A stretch of DNA of 64,000 bases from Yoonia rosea (GCF_900156505.1 NZ_FTPR01000001.1:2046001-2110000), one strand, 5' to 3'. Positions 29,347 to 40,300 are shown, numbered from the stretch's first letter. Translations and numbers: made by a program. The notes: generated from the letters alone by a model not told the origin.

Positions 29347-31956
29347 CTAGAACTGATCCAGCAAACGCCGCAGATAGTCCCGTTCAATTTCGGGTCTGTC
29401 CTGCTCTGCCGAGCGGCGACGGATTTCGCCCAGCAGTTCTTCGGCGCGGCGATTGATATCGCCGTTACCCAAAAGCTCTTGATCGGTGCCAAGCTGACCT
29501 GTGTTGCCCATTTCGCGCCCCAAAGGATCACGCTGACCCGGTGTTGGCCGGCCATTCGCCTCGCCCTGTTCTGAACCCTGCCCAGGCTCTGCATTCTGGT
29601 TTTCGGCCATCGCCTGCCCCAGTTCACGCATCCCGTTGCGCAATGCATCCATCGCTTCGGCCTGCTGGTCGATCGCCTCTGCAAGATCACCTTCACGCAG
29701 TGCCTCTTCGGCGCCTTCCATCGCACCCTCTGCGCGCTCAAGGGACCGGCGGGCCTGCTCGCCCGCGTCACCGCCGAGGTTTGGAAGGCCTTCACGCTGG
29801 CGCTGCAATTCTTCGCGCAGCGCACGCTGACGTTCCGCTAGACTGCGCTGATCGCCTTCGCCACCGGCACCGCTCCCGCTTTGTTCGCCACTCTCGCTAT
29901 TCTCGCCGACGCCCTGACCTTCGCCTTGCTGGCCGCCCTGGCCCGGTTCAGTGCCTTGATTGCCCTGTTGTCCAGGCTGCGCGCCGGGTTCCTGACCGTC
30001 CTGGCCCTGTTGGCCTTGCTGCCCCTGCTGGCCTTGGTCGCCCGGGTTAAACTGGTCTTGCAGATCGCTGAAACTATCGTCCGAGAGTTCCTCCTGCTCG
30101 CGCAGCGTATCAGACAGGTCTTGCATAGACTGCTCGCCCGGACTTGGCGGGCCATCACCACCCTCGCCTTGGGTCACGCGCATGTTTTCCATCATCTGGT
30201 TGAGCTGTTCCATCAGCTCTTGCGCCTCGGCCATGCGCCCCTCTTGCATCAGCTCTTCGATGCGGTCCATCAGGGCCTGCAACTCATCCATGCCCATTTG
30301 CTGGCCCTGCTGGCCACTGTCCGCCTGATCGGTCCCATCAGAAGGTTCTGATTCTTCCGCCAGCATGCGCAGATAATCATTCGTTGCCTCGCGCAACTCT
30401 TGCATCAATTCGGCGATTTCCTCGTCCGAGGCACCATTGCGCATCGCCTCGGCCAGCCGTTCTTGCGCACGGCGCAGACGTTCACGGGCGTCGGCCAGAC
30501 GGCCATCCTCCAACTGGATCGCCAGATCCCACAGTGCTTCGACGATCTCTGCCTGCCCCTCATCGGTCAGGCCGGTTTCGGCAAAACTATCCAGCCTGCG
30601 AATGATGGTCCGCAGGCGCAGATATGTTGTCTCGTTCGAGAAAAGCCCTTCGGGGCGATGCGACACAGCACGCAAGATCTGGTTCACGCGGCGCGCATTG
30701 GCCTTGGACCACATCAGGTCACGCCGCTGTTCAATCACGGCACGGGCAAAAGGCTGAAAGAACCGCCGCCCGGGCATGATCATGGGTTCCGGCGCGGTTG
30801 TTCCGGTCTGCTCTGCGGCGTCGGTCACCTCAAGCGTGAGAGTGACCGGCAGGTTTGCCAAAGGATGCTCGCTCAGGTTATCGACCAGAAATTCGTCAAA
30901 GTCAGCGCGGTCGCCGGTGAAAGGCATTGGCAAATCCAAGACCAAAGGATCGATAGGGTCGGGATCAATCGTCAGACCGTGCTGGCGCACGACCTCTGTG
31001 AGATCAAGGGTGAAGGTGGCTGTGCCAAACTCGACGCCATAGTCATCCACCGCACTGAACGGCTGGGATAATTCGCCCATTGCATCCACTTCGATCGGCC
31101 CTAACAGATCGACGGTCGGTGCCTGATCTTCAATCGCGGTGATTTCCCACGTCGTTTCCCTGCCGCCAAGGATTGAAAGGGTGCCGGATTGGGCCACCGT
31201 GAACTGCTGCTGCGCCGCAGCCGCCGAGCCCAAATCCTCAACGCGCCCCGAGACCGTCTCGGCAACCGTCAGTGCGCCCACTTCGCCATAAAGGCGCAGC
31301 GTCACCTGACTGCCCACTGCCACCCGCAACGGACCGGCGGGCACGTCATTGAGATAGATTGACGGTTTACCCGTATAAGCGGGCGCTTCGACCCAACCCT
31401 CCCAGACAGGACCGGTCGCCAAACTCTGCTCGCCGCGCGTGACCATGTCACCCACCGAACCGACGCGCAGGAATGATCCGAATAGCAAAGCCGCAACAAA
31501 GAACAACAGCGCAATAAACCGCAGACCATAGGGATCGCGATCCGAGATGCGTAAATCAGGCTCAATCGCCCGTGCCTCTTTCGTGCGCGCGGACATACGT
31601 TCCATATGTGCACGCCACACCGCCTCAGAGGCTGCATCCCCGCTGCCAATCGCCTGCGTATCTGCTATCGCAGCAATTGGCCTGCCCGGTATGGCCGCAT
31701 CGACACGGCGCAGCGCCTCGGCCGCGGATGGCATGCGGAAACGCCAAATACCCCAAACCAGTGTTGCAACAAACGCGATAACGGCAACAACGGCACCGCC
31801 CCAGATTACCTCGAGTGGCAGCACATCCTGCCAGCCCATCATCAAGGGCGCGAGGATCAGAAAGACAGCAGTCCAGAACGGCCAGAACGCGCGCACAACC
31901 TGTTCGGCCACCATACCCAGCCGGGTGGCGGCAACCGGAAAGCGCAGGTGGCGCAT
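29347..31956 (-). CDS. TIGR02302/DUF4175 membrane protein
   Basis: About 870 aa. Two N-terminal membrane segments (in WPFWTAVFLILAPLMMGW and VVAVIAFVATLVWGIW), another hydrophobic stretch after about residue 150, a large periplasmic beta-rich region, then helices and a strikingly Gln/Gly-rich segment (nucleotides about 29,850-30,050; repeats of GQQ) before a basic helical end. Matches the alphaproteobacterial TIGR02302 family of unknown function. The start is uncertain: ATG at 31956 is used; a CTG at 31977 has a good GGGAG upstream, and a TTG at 32055 would overlap lysA. Last gene of the argH-lysA operon. Confidence 0.85.
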   Translation of the reverse strand: MRHLRFPVAATRLGMVAEQVVRAFWPFWTAVFLILAPLMMGWQDVLPLEVIWGGAVVAVIAFVATLVWGIWRFRMPSAAEALRRVDAAIPGRPIAAIADTQAIGSGDAASEAVWRAHMERMSARTKEARAIEPDLRISDRDPYGLRFIALLFFVAALLFGSFLRVGSVGDMVTRGEQSLATGPVWEGWVEAPAYTGKPSIYLNDVPAGPLRVAVGSQVTLRLYGEVGALTVAETVSGRVEDLGSAAAAQQQFTVAQSGTLSILGGRETTWEITAIEDQAPTVDLLGPIEVDAMGELSQPFSAVDDYGVEFGTATFTLDLTEVVRQHGLTIDPDPIDPLVLDLPMPFTGDRADFDEFLVDNLSEHPLANLPVTLTLEVTDAAEQTGTTAPEPMIMPGRRFFQPFARAVIEQRRDLMWSKANARRVNQILRAVSHRPEGLFSNETTYLRLRTIIRRLDSFAETGLTDEGQAEIVEALWDLAIQLEDGRLADARERLRRAQERLAEAMRNGASDEEIAELMQELREATNDYLRMLAEESEPSDGTDQADSGQQGQQMGMDELQALMDRIEELMQEGRMAEAQELMEQLNQMMENMRVTQGEGGDGPPSPGEQSMQDLSDTLREQEELSDDSFSDLQDQFNPGDQGQQGQQGQQGQDGQEPGAQPGQQGNQGTEPGQGGQQGEGQGVGENSESGEQSGSGAGGEGDQRSLAERQRALREELQRQREGLPNLGGDAGEQARRSLERAEGAMEGAEEALREGDLAEAIDQQAEAMDALRNGMRELGQAMAENQNAEPGQGSEQGEANGRPTPGQRDPLGREMGNTGQLGTDQELLGNGDINRRAEELLGEIRRRSAEQDRPEIERDYLRRLLDQF

Positions 31957-32020
31957 CGGGTCGTTGTGATCTTTCAGCGGGCCTCTCCCTTTCTCGTGAC
32001 GCGCGGCGGGAGGCTCTGAT

Positions 32021-33289
32021 TCATTCAAGCCATGCCGGAACGTTATCGCGTGCAATCATATCTTCATAGGTAGGGCGTGGACGGATAACTGCAAATTGAT
32101 CACCATCCACCAGAACCTCGGGGATCAGTGGACGCGAATTATATTCAGACGACATCACCGCACCATAAGCCCCGGCCGAACGGAAGGCGACCAGATCATC
32201 GGCTTTTACGGGGGGCATCTCACGGCCTTTTGCAAAGGTATCACCGCTTTCACAGACCGGACCCACGATATCGTATCTTGCTGGGGAAGTGCCCGCAGGT
32301 GCTTCATTTACAGGGATAATATCGTGCCATGCATCATACATCGCCGGACGGATCAGATCGTTCATCGCACCGTCAAGGATCAGGAATTCACGATCTTCGC
32401 CGGATTTGACGTAGATCACCTTGGACACCATCAAGCCGGCATTGCCCGAAATCAGACGCCCCGGTTCGATCTCGATCTCGCAGCCCAGATGGCCAACGGT
32501 GCGCTGAATGAGCGCACCATAATCGGTCGGCAATGGCGGCGCTTCGTTCGACCGCGCATAGGGAATGCCCAGGCCACCGCCCAGATCAAGGCGGGTGATC
32601 TCATGGCCATCTGCGCGCAGCTGTTCGGTCAGTTCGGCCACCTTGTTATAGGCTGCCTCGAACGGCGCCAGTTCGGTCAGCTGTGACCCGATATGCACGT
32701 CGATCCCGATAACCTTCAGGCCCGGCATCTTCGCGGCCATCGCATAAACCTCGCGGGCGCGGCTGATCGGGATTCCGAATTTGTTCTCTGACTTGCCTGT
32801 GGCGATCTTGGCATGGGTCTTGGCGTCAACATCCGGATTCACGCGGATCGTGATCGGGGCCACGGCCCCCAGCGACTGGGCCACCTGATCCAGCACGATC
32901 ATCTCGGGCTCGCTTTCGACGTTGAACTGGCGGATGCCCCCCTCAATCGCGAGGCGCATTTCATCGGCGGTTTTACCGACACCGGAAAACACGATGCGAT
33001 CCCCGGGCACACCCGCCGCTTTCGCGCGCAGGTATTCACCGCCCGACACCACATCCATGCCTGCACCGGCATTGCCCAAAAGCTTGATCACCGCCTGATT
33101 GGACAGCGATTTCATTGCAAAGCAGACGAGGTGGTCACCCCAAGCCAAGGCATCATCAAAAAGCTGAAAATGCCGCTTTAGCGTGGCTGTCGAATACACG
33201 TAAAACGGCGTGCCAACAGCCGCCGCGATTTCCGAAACAGGCACATCTTCTGCGTAGAGCGCGCCATCACGATAGAGAAAATGATCCAA
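32021..33289 (-). CDS. lysA: Diaminopimelate decarboxylase
   Basis: 422-aa fold-type III PLP enzyme, the last step of lysine synthesis (meso-DAP to lysine). PLP Lys60 is in HLVCFAMKSLSN. Further marks are the DVHIGSQ segment with the PLP-contacting His, DLGGGLGIPY, EIEPGRLISGNAG, and the C-terminal CESGDTF with the catalytic Cys from the partner subunit. Length is standard. The gene is in the minus-strand argH operon, 75 bp after DUF2834. dapA is 17 kb away on the other strand. Confidence 0.97.
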   Translation of the reverse strand: MDHFLYRDGALYAEDVPVSEIAAAVGTPFYVYSTATLKRHFQLFDDALAWGDHLVCFAMKSLSNQAVIKLLGNAGAGMDVVSGGEYLRAKAAGVPGDRIVFSGVGKTADEMRLAIEGGIRQFNVESEPEMIVLDQVAQSLGAVAPITIRVNPDVDAKTHAKIATGKSENKFGIPISRAREVYAMAAKMPGLKVIGIDVHIGSQLTELAPFEAAYNKVAELTEQLRADGHEITRLDLGGGLGIPYARSNEAPPLPTDYGALIQRTVGHLGCEIEIEPGRLISGNAGLMVSKVIYVKSGEDREFLILDGAMNDLIRPAMYDAWHDIIPVNEAPAGTSPARYDIVGPVCESGDTFAKGREMPPVKADDLVAFRSAGAYGAVMSSEYNSRPLIPEVLVDGDQFAVIRPRPTYEDMIARDNVPAWLE

Positions 33290-33364
33290 GCCTGAGATCC
33301 TTGTCCAAAACTAGGCCTTGGACATAGCAGATCACAGGCAAAGACCAACCCTGATTTACGCCAC

Positions 33365-33700
33365 TTAAACGCGAACTTTATGTTTGTCGCGGCGATAAAC
33401 GATCCGGTCCCGCAGATAGAGATAGAGCGGCAAACCACAGCTCACCCCGATGCAATAGGTGGCGGGAATCGCCAGCAGGCTGAGCCAGTTCTTCCTCTTG
33501 ATTGCCTCGGCAATAATCCAGACCGTCAGCGAAATCGCAGCAATCGTCAAATCCCAGACAAGCCCGCTGGTCGCCGCATTCACATGCCACGCGTCCACCA
33601 TCGCCATGATGCTCCACCCTTCGGCCTGAAACCACGAGATGAAGTAATACATCGGATGTATCGCACCCCAGATCGCAAGCACAAGAAAGATATTTCGCAT
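33365..33700 (-). CDS. DUF2834 membrane protein
   Basis: 111 aa with three hydrophobic segments (about 3-22, 44-68, 74-96) and a basic C-terminus (LYLYLRDRIVYRRDKHKV). The ending GLPLYLYLRDR is the DUF2834 hallmark. Function unknown. Its ATG overlaps the stop of the small lipoprotein gene by 1 nt (TAATG), so it is translated from the argH transcript. Confidence 0.82.
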   Translation of the reverse strand: MRNIFLVLAIWGAIHPMYYFISWFQAEGWSIMAMVDAWHVNAATSGLVWDLTIAAISLTVWIIAEAIKRKNWLSLLAIPATYCIGVSCGLPLYLYLRDRIVYRRDKHKVRV

Positions 33701-33873
33701 TAGAAACCAACCCCTACTGAAAACGTGCCGTTTGATGCGCCGACACTCGCACCCGTGCTGACGCCATCACTTCCCACGCTCAGGCCGACAGCGGCCGAGG
33801 GCTTCATCGGTGGGCCATCGGCCCCACATGCGGCCAGCATGGCGACGGTCAAAATCAATGAAATCCGCTTCAT
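33700..33873 (-). CDS. 57-aa lipoprotein in argH-lysA operon
   Basis: Short gene read directly from the sequence. It starts [20 protein letters not shown], a lipoprotein signal peptide with lipobox L-A-A-C and Cys16 as lipidation site, and continues with a small Gly/Ser/Val-rich tail ([20 protein letters not shown]) to a C-terminal GVGF. ATG overlaps the argH stop by 4 bp (ATGA) and AGAGG lies about 7 nt upstream. Its TAA overlaps the DUF2834 start. The second residue after the lipid Cys is Ala, so sorting to the outer membrane is expected. Function unknown. Overlap at both ends and a clear lipobox make it convincing despite its size. Confidence 0.8.
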   Translation of the reverse strand: MKRISLILTVAMLAACGADGPPMKPSAAVGLSVGSDGVSTGASVGASNGTFSVGVGF

Positions 33874-35273
33874 TTCAAAACCTCTTTCCCCAAGACCTCT
33901 TTCCAGTGCGCCACCTGCGCGCGGACCTGTACGGGCGCGGTGCCACCAAAGCTGGTGCGCGACGCAACCGAGTTTTCAACACCCAGCACATCAAAGACAT
34001 CTGCACGGATGCCATCGTGAACCGCTTGCATGTCGGCCAGCGTCAGATCAGGCAGATCACAGCCTTTTCCTTCCGCCAACGCCACGAGCGAGCCAGTCAC
34101 ATGATGCGCCTCACGGAAGGGTAACCCAAGTTCACGCACCAGCCAATCGGCCAGATCGGTCGCGGTCGAAAATCCGCTTGATGCGGCAGCCTTCAGATTG
34201 TCCCGCTGCGCGGTCATATCGCCGACCATGCCCGTCATCGCAGCCAAGGCCAGCATCAGGTTATCAGCGGCATCAAAGGTCTGTTCCTTGTCTTCTTGCA
34301 TGTCCTTGGAATAGGCTAGCGGCAGCCCCTTCATCACCGTCATAAGCGCAACATTCGCGCCAAAAATCCGGCCAATCTTGGCACGGATCAATTCCGCCGC
34401 ATCAGGATTGCGCTTTTGTGGCATGATCGATGAACCCGTCGACCATTTGTCCGACATCTTCACAAAGCGGAACTGGGCCGAGGACCAGATCACGAGCTCT
34501 TCAGCCAAACGGCTCAGGTGCATGGCGCAGATGCTGGCAGATGCCAGAAACTCGAGCGCGAAATCACGGTCTGATACCGCATCAAGCGAATTGGCCATCG
34601 GGCGGTCAAAGCCCAGTGCCTTGGCCGTCATATCGCGGTCAATCGGAAAGGATGTACCCGCAAGTGCGGCAGCGCCCAAAGGTGAGGTATTCATCCGCTT
34701 GCGTGCATCCGCAAAGCGCGACCGGTCGCGCGCAAACATTTCCACATAGGCCAGCATATGGTGCCCCCATGTGACAGGCTGGGCTGTCTGCAAATGGGTA
34801 AACCCGGGCATCACCCAATCGGCCCCGGCCTCGGCCTGCCCCAAGAGGGCTGCTTGCAACGCGGCCAAAGCCTCATCCGCCTGATCGCATTGATCACGCA
34901 CCCAAAGGCGGAAATCGACCGCCACCTGATCGTTACGCGACCGTGCCGTGTGCAAACGTCCTGCGGCCTCGCCAATGGTATCGCGCAAACGCGCCTCGAC
35001 ATTCATGTGAATGTCTTCAAGCGCGGCCGAAAAAGGAAAATCCCCCGTTTCAATCTCTGACAATACGGTGAGCAGGCCTTCCCGTATCGCCTCGGCATCG
35101 GTATCTATAATGATGCCTGTGGCGGCCAACATGGCGGCATGGGCGCGTGAACCTGCGATGTCTTGCGGTGCAAGTCGGCGGTCATACCCGATTGAGGCAT
35201 TGATCGCCTCCATAATCGCGTCTGGTCCGGCGGCGAAACGCCCGCCCCACATTGTGTTTGCAGATTTGGTCAT
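33870..35273 (-). CDS. argH: Argininosuccinate lyase
   Basis: 467-aa fumarase/aspartase-superfamily enzyme that splits argininosuccinate into arginine and fumarate. The superfamily signature [15 protein letters not shown] (catalytic Ser loop) is intact, as are the N-terminal [11 protein letters not shown] and the [11 protein letters not shown] segment. Full length. First gene of the argH - lipoprotein - DUF2834 - lysA - TIGR02302 operon. Only 14 bp separate its start from the divergent TlpA-like gene, so its promoter must lie within or over that gene. Confidence 0.97.
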   Translation of the reverse strand: MTKSANTMWGGRFAAGPDAIMEAINASIGYDRRLAPQDIAGSRAHAAMLAATGIIIDTDAEAIREGLLTVLSEIETGDFPFSAALEDIHMNVEARLRDTIGEAAGRLHTARSRNDQVAVDFRLWVRDQCDQADEALAALQAALLGQAEAGADWVMPGFTHLQTAQPVTWGHHMLAYVEMFARDRSRFADARKRMNTSPLGAAALAGTSFPIDRDMTAKALGFDRPMANSLDAVSDRDFALEFLASASICAMHLSRLAEELVIWSSAQFRFVKMSDKWSTGSSIMPQKRNPDAAELIRAKIGRIFGANVALMTVMKGLPLAYSKDMQEDKEQTFDAADNLMLALAAMTGMVGDMTAQRDNLKAAASSGFSTATDLADWLVRELGLPFREAHHVTGSLVALAEGKGCDLPDLTLADMQAVHDGIRADVFDVLGVENSVASRTSFGGTAPVQVRAQVAHWKEVLGKEVLK

Positions 35274-35287
35274 AAAGGAAGTCGCCC

Positions 35288-35848
35288 GTGCGCAAGTTGA
35301 TATCAGCCCTGCTTTATACGGCCCTTATGGGTCTTGCAAACACTGGCCATGCCGATGTGGCCATGGCAGAGGCCTTGCGGGAAGGCGATATGCGCAAACT
35401 GAACTTTCACAGCACCCCTGTTGCAGCGTCAGATGTGCCGTTTACGGGTGCCGATGGCAGCGAAATGACACTGGCGGATTTCAGTGGGAAATATGTGGTC
35501 CTCAACTTCTGGGCCACATGGTGCGCGCCCTGCCGCGTAGAGATGCCCCATCTGTCAGCGCTGCAGACCGCGATGGGCGGTGACCGGATGGAAGTCGTCA
35601 CCATTGCCACAGGTCGGAACCCTCTGCCTGTCATGCAGCGGTTCTTCGAGGAGATAGACGTCGACAATCTGCCACTTCATACCGATCCGCGCCAAAGCCT
35701 TGCCCGCGGGATGGGCGTTTTGGGTCTGCCGGTCACCGTCATCCTTGATCCTGACGGCTATGAAGTCGCGCGGATGCAGGGCGAGGCGGACTGGTCCAGT
35801 GAAAACGCGATGGCGATCATGCAGGCCTTGATCGGGCCGGAGAGCTGA
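35288..35848 (+). CDS. TlpA-like periplasmic thiol-disulfide protein
   Basis: 186 aa. An N-terminal signal peptide or anchor (about 1-22) precedes a thioredoxin fold with catalytic Trp78-Cys79-Ala-Pro-Cys82 in [16 protein letters not shown], and the cis-Pro loop [12 protein letters not shown]. Probably reduces periplasmic disulfides, for example for cytochrome c maturation (family knowledge). The start is GTG at 35288 with AAGGAAG upstream. It lies back-to-back with argH. The roseobacter gene order argH/tlpA seems conserved as I recall. Confidence 0.88.
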   Translation: MRKLISALLYTALMGLANTGHADVAMAEALREGDMRKLNFHSTPVAASDVPFTGADGSEMTLADFSGKYVVLNFWATWCAPCRVEMPHLSALQTAMGGDRMEVVTIATGRNPLPVMQRFFEEIDVDNLPLHTDPRQSLARGMGVLGLPVTVILDPDGYEVARMQGEADWSSENAMAIMQALIGPES

Positions 35849-35873
35849 ACAGAGCTACATCCATCCAGCCTCG

Positions 35874-36488
35874 CTAGGCCCGTCCGGCTGTCGCCGACAA
35901 TAGCAACGGGTCAACCCCCAGCAACTTCAGCGCCGCCGCCCATTTGCCGGCATTGTCGGCCCCAAAGAGGATCTCATCAGTGGGCGCACAGGTCAGCCAG
36001 CCATTCTGGCGGATTTCGTATTCCAACTGCCCCGGCCCCCAACCGGCATAGCCCAGCGCCATCATCGCGACATCAGGGCCTTCGCCTTTTGCCAGATCTT
36101 CCAGCACCTCAAGCGTTGCTGTCATGCGGTAGTTATCATCAACGTCCAGCGTGCCGGTATCCGATGCATAATCACTCGAGTGCAGGACGAACCCGCGCTG
36201 ATAATCCACAGGCCCACCGTAATGCACGCGCAAATCACGCGCGTTGGAAGACACGGGAATTTCCATCTGCGCAAGGAGTTTGGAGAAACGAATACCCTTT
36301 TCCGGCTTGTTGACGATCAACCCCATGCCGCCTTCTTCGGAATGGGCGCACATATAAACCACGGTCTTTGCAAAACGCGGGTCCGACATATCGGGCATCG
36401 CGATCAAAAGCTTACCGACAAGGGACGAATCTGGGCGGGTCATGGCCATAAGATGTGAAACCATGCCCTGTGACGCAAGCGCCATCAT
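35874..36488 (-). CDS. YqgE/AlgH family protein
   Basis: 204 aa. The YqgE fold is clear: LVGKLLIAMPDMSDPRFAKT, then VVYMCAHSEEGGMGLIVNKP, VHYGGPVDYQRGFVLHS, and the late GYAGWGPGQLEYEI, which is the most conserved block. The cellular role of YqgE is not established. Several in-phase ATGs lie near the 5' end (36488, 36464, 36449), none with a good ribosome-binding site, so the true N-terminus could be up to 13 residues shorter. Divergent from the DsbD-like gene. Confidence 0.87.
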   Translation of the reverse strand: MMALASQGMVSHLMAMTRPDSSLVGKLLIAMPDMSDPRFAKTVVYMCAHSEEGGMGLIVNKPEKGIRFSKLLAQMEIPVSSNARDLRVHYGGPVDYQRGFVLHSSDYASDTGTLDVDDNYRMTATLEVLEDLAKGEGPDVAMMALGYAGWGPGQLEYEIRQNGWLTCAPTDEILFGADNAGKWAAALKLLGVDPLLLSATAGRA

Positions 36489-36547
36489 TGCAAACGCTGA
36501 TGTAATCGTGACTTCCCATTGCAGCCGTGATGCATAAGTAAGGATTC

Positions 36548-37351
36548 ATGCGCAAAAACCTGCTTACTGCCCTCGCCCTTGCCACCTTGCCGACCCTCGC
36601 GGTCGCCGAGAGCTATAGCGATATGGCCAGCATCGAAATCCTGCCGGGCTGGCGCACAGCCTCGGGCGATCATGTTGCAGCTATCAAGATCACGCTCGAA
36701 CCCGGATGGATCACCTATTGGCGTGCGCCGGGCGAGGCCGGAATTCCACCGTATTTCCGTTTTGCCAGCCACAGCACCATCAACAGCATCACGCAGCATT
36801 GGCCGGTCCCAGAGGTCTTTGATGACGCGGGGCTGTTGTCGATCGGATATCATGACAGCGTGATCTTTCCCCTCACCATCTCCGCCCCAGAGGCGGCTGG
36901 TGAAATGGCAATATCCGGCGAACTGACCATTGGTGTCTGCGAGGAAATCTGCATCCCCGTTACTTTCACATTTGACACGCTCTTGCCTGAAGTCGGCGCC
37001 CGTGATGAAAACATCGTCGCGGCCATCGCGGATGCGCCCCTGAGTGCTGATGCGGCAAATGTCGGGTCTGTGACCTGCACAATTGACCCAATTCCGGACG
37101 GTCTGCGCATGACCTCAAAGATCAATGTGGCTCAAGTCAGCGGGTCAGAGTTTGTCGTGGTCGAACCAAGCGATCCGCAAATCTGGGTCTCTCAGGCAGA
37201 CGTCAGCCGTGTGGGTGATACGCTGAGCGCGACCGTCGATATGGTCCACCCCAGCGGTCAGCCCTTTGCGTTTGATCGTTCTGCTGTGCGAATCACCATC
37301 TTGGGCGACAACGGGCAGGCTATTGACCTGCGTGGCTGTACCGGCGGTTAG
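36548..37351 (+). CDS. DsbD alpha-like periplasmic protein
   Basis: 267 aa with a signal peptide (1-20, cut near AVAES) followed by a beta-rich domain like the N-terminal domain of DsbD. The CxxxC pair Cys131 and Cys135 (GVCEEICIPVTF) is the redox centre of this domain. No membrane part follows, so electrons must come from a separate DsbD/CcdA-type transmembrane reductase. It belongs in a thiol-redox neighbourhood with the TlpA-like gene 0.7 kb away. Its end overlaps the convergent RND permease by 4 bp. Confidence 0.85.
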   Translation: MRKNLLTALALATLPTLAVAESYSDMASIEILPGWRTASGDHVAAIKITLEPGWITYWRAPGEAGIPPYFRFASHSTINSITQHWPVPEVFDDAGLLSIGYHDSVIFPLTISAPEAAGEMAISGELTIGVCEEICIPVTFTFDTLLPEVGARDENIVAAIADAPLSADAANVGSVTCTIDPIPDGLRMTSKINVAQVSGSEFVVVEPSDPQIWVSQADVSRVGDTLSATVDMVHPSGQPFAFDRSAVRITILGDNGQAIDLRGCTGG

Positions 37352-40300
37352 CGCCGCGCGCCGCGCCACCCCTGACCGAACACTGCAGCGACATAGATCG
37401 TCAAAAACATCGCCATCAGACCCAAGATATAAAGACCCATCGCAGCCCCGACGCCGCCGTTCAATAGCGGCAGGATTGCCGCCATCGCGGGTAAAGGCGC
37501 GCCCGTCAGCAGAACCGGTGCAACGGTCAGCGCAAACAGCCCCACCGCCAAAACGGCCCCCAGACCCGCAGGAATAAACATCGCAGCCCGACGCCCGCGC
37601 AAGGCGCGTTTCGCAGACTGGATTTGTCGCTGCACATCAGCCTGCATCGCCATGACCGACGGCACAACCAGAAGCACAAGCACCATGCCGAAGGCCAAGC
37701 CGAAAACAAGCGTCACGACGGTGGGCTTCAAAAACTCGGCCTGATTGGACCCTTCATAAAGCAGCGGGGCGAGACCCAGCACTGTCGTCAAAGTCGTCAA
37801 CATCACAGGGCGCAAGCGGTCCACTGTGCCGTCAATGATGGCGGGCACCAGCCCGCGATCCTGCGCGTATTCATCGACTGTCGTGACCAGAACAATACTG
37901 TCATTGATAATGATCCCCACCATCCCGATCAGGCCCACAACGGTAAACATGCTCATCGGAATGTCCCAAACGTGGTGGCCAAAAATCGTCCCTACCAGCG
38001 CAAAAGGAATGATCGACATCACGACAATCGGCCGCGTCCAACTGCTGAAAATCCACGACAGTGTCAGGTAAATCCCCAGCAAGACCAGAATCAGACCCGT
38101 CCTTGCATCGCTCAGGAAACGGTCTTCCTGCTCGCTCTGCCCCGAAAGCTGTGTTTCGATCCCGAAATCACTCTCGATGCGAGGCAGGATATCCTCGTCG
38201 ATGATCTGCTGGATTTCGGTTGCCCGCGCTGCATCCTCGCCATCCAGATCACCGATTACCGAGATCAACTGGATGCCGTTTTCTCGGCGCACGGTGGAAA
38301 ACCCGGTCCGGCTCTGCACTGTCACAACATCCGCCAGCGGCAGATAGAAGCCCTCCGCAGTCCTGATCTGTGTCCGGTCAAGGAAGTCTGATGATAACTC
38401 ATTGGGCGGCAATTCCACGCGGATCGTCGCAGACCGCGACCCGTCAGGGAAACTCGCCGCCTCGATCCCGCCCAGCCGGTTGCGCAGCACGCGACCCAGA
38501 CCATCAATGCTCAGCCCCAGCGCCTCACCCTGCGGGGTTAGTTCAAGGATCAGCTCTTCCTTGTCATAGGCCAATGTATCTTCAAGCCCCGAGATTTCGG
38601 GAAACCGCGCCAGTTCGGTTTTCAATGCCTCGGCGGCAGCTTTGAGCGTATCGCTATCAGCACCAAACATCTGCACATCCAGACTATCCCCACCGGGGCC
38701 TGAGCCCCACCGGCGGAAGCTGACGGTCTCGGCCATCGGGTGCTGCACGATGGCGTCTTGCAGGGCACTCACAAAGGCAAAGCTGGTATAAGGGCGGCTG
38801 TCGGCATCAATCAATTCAATCGTGATTGCGCCCAACTGGTCTGCATCCTTGGTATCCGATCCGGCAATCGCACGGCCCGAATTTCCGCCAATCTCGGCCA
38901 CCACATAGTTCAGCGGGTTCACGCCATACTCGGCCTCATATTCCGCACCCAGCGCCTCGGTCGCACGCTGCATTTCGCGCATCATCTCAAGCGTGTCGTC
39001 ACGCGTGGCCCCCGGCAACATAGCGAAATTACCGGTGACCTGGCTTTGCTCTGGCGAGTTGAAGAAGCGCCAACTGACGTCGCCTTTGATGAAAAGTGCA
39101 ATCTGGCTGGCCAGCAGCACCAACGCCATTGCAAAGACCGGATAGCGCGCCTTGATCACGAGCGCCATAAACGGCCGGAACAGCGTTTCCTTGAACCAGT
39201 CAAAGCCGCGGTTCACGGTGCGCGATGGCCAGTCATACCAGTGATCCTTGGCCGAATGGGCAATGGCATGGGACAGGTGGTTTGGCAGAATGAGGAAGCA
39301 TTCGACCAGACTGGCTGCCAGCACAACGATCACCGTGAATGGAATATCCGAGATCAGATCGCCAAAACGCCCGCCGATAATGACAAGCCCGAAGAAGGCG
39401 ATGATCGTCGTCAGCGTCGCCGAAAACACCGGGCTGAACATCCGCTTCGCCGCCCGCTCTGCTGCAACTGTGGGGTCCTCGCCCAGATGCCTGACGCGGT
39501 AATCTGCGTGTTCGCCCACCACAATCGCATCATCCACAACGATCCCCAGCGTGATGATCAGCGCAAAAAGCGAGATCATGTTGATGGTGATCCCGACCGC
39601 GTACATCAGGGCAATCGCAGCCAGCATCGCCACCGGAATTCCAAAAGCGACCCAGAACGCCGTCCGCGCATTCAGGAACAGGAACAGCAATGCAACGACA
39701 AGCATGAGCCCCGTCAGACCATTATCAAGCAGGATATCCAAACGCGCCTGGATCAACTCGGCCCGCCCGTTCGTCAGCGAAATCGACACACCTGCAGGCA
39801 AAGACGCGGTCAGTTCTTGTGCCACCTCTTCCACTGTGGCCTGCATGCCGATTGCATCACCTGTGGCCGACCGTGCGACACGTACCTTAATCGCCGGATC
39901 GTCGCCTACGAAATAGGCGCGTTCACGGTCAGCACCTTCCACACGTACCGTGGCAACATCCGCAATCGTCAACTGCGATCCGTCGGGGTTGGAACGCAGG
40001 ACAATCGCGCCGATCTCTTCGGCGCTGCGTTTTGCAACACCGGTGCGCACCCGCGCGTTGGCCGAGACCTCGCCTGCGGGATCGGCGGCGGCTTCTTCGG
40101 CGATGCGCGCAGAGATATCGGCAAGGCCGATGTCATACTGCACCAGCGAAATCGACGGCACCTCGACAATGGTCGAAGGTGCCGCAACACCTTGCACGGT
40201 CACGCTGGTGACACCCTGCGCGAAAAGCCGCGTTGAGAACTCATCGGCAAAGCGGCCCAACTGATCCACGCCCACAGGGCCGGTGATGATCACATCAGTG

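Noticed and set aside
38740..40236. 498-aa antisense frame over the second RND permease
   Set aside because: Arg/His/Gln-rich composition typical of reverse-strand shadows and no domain; the RND gene is certain.
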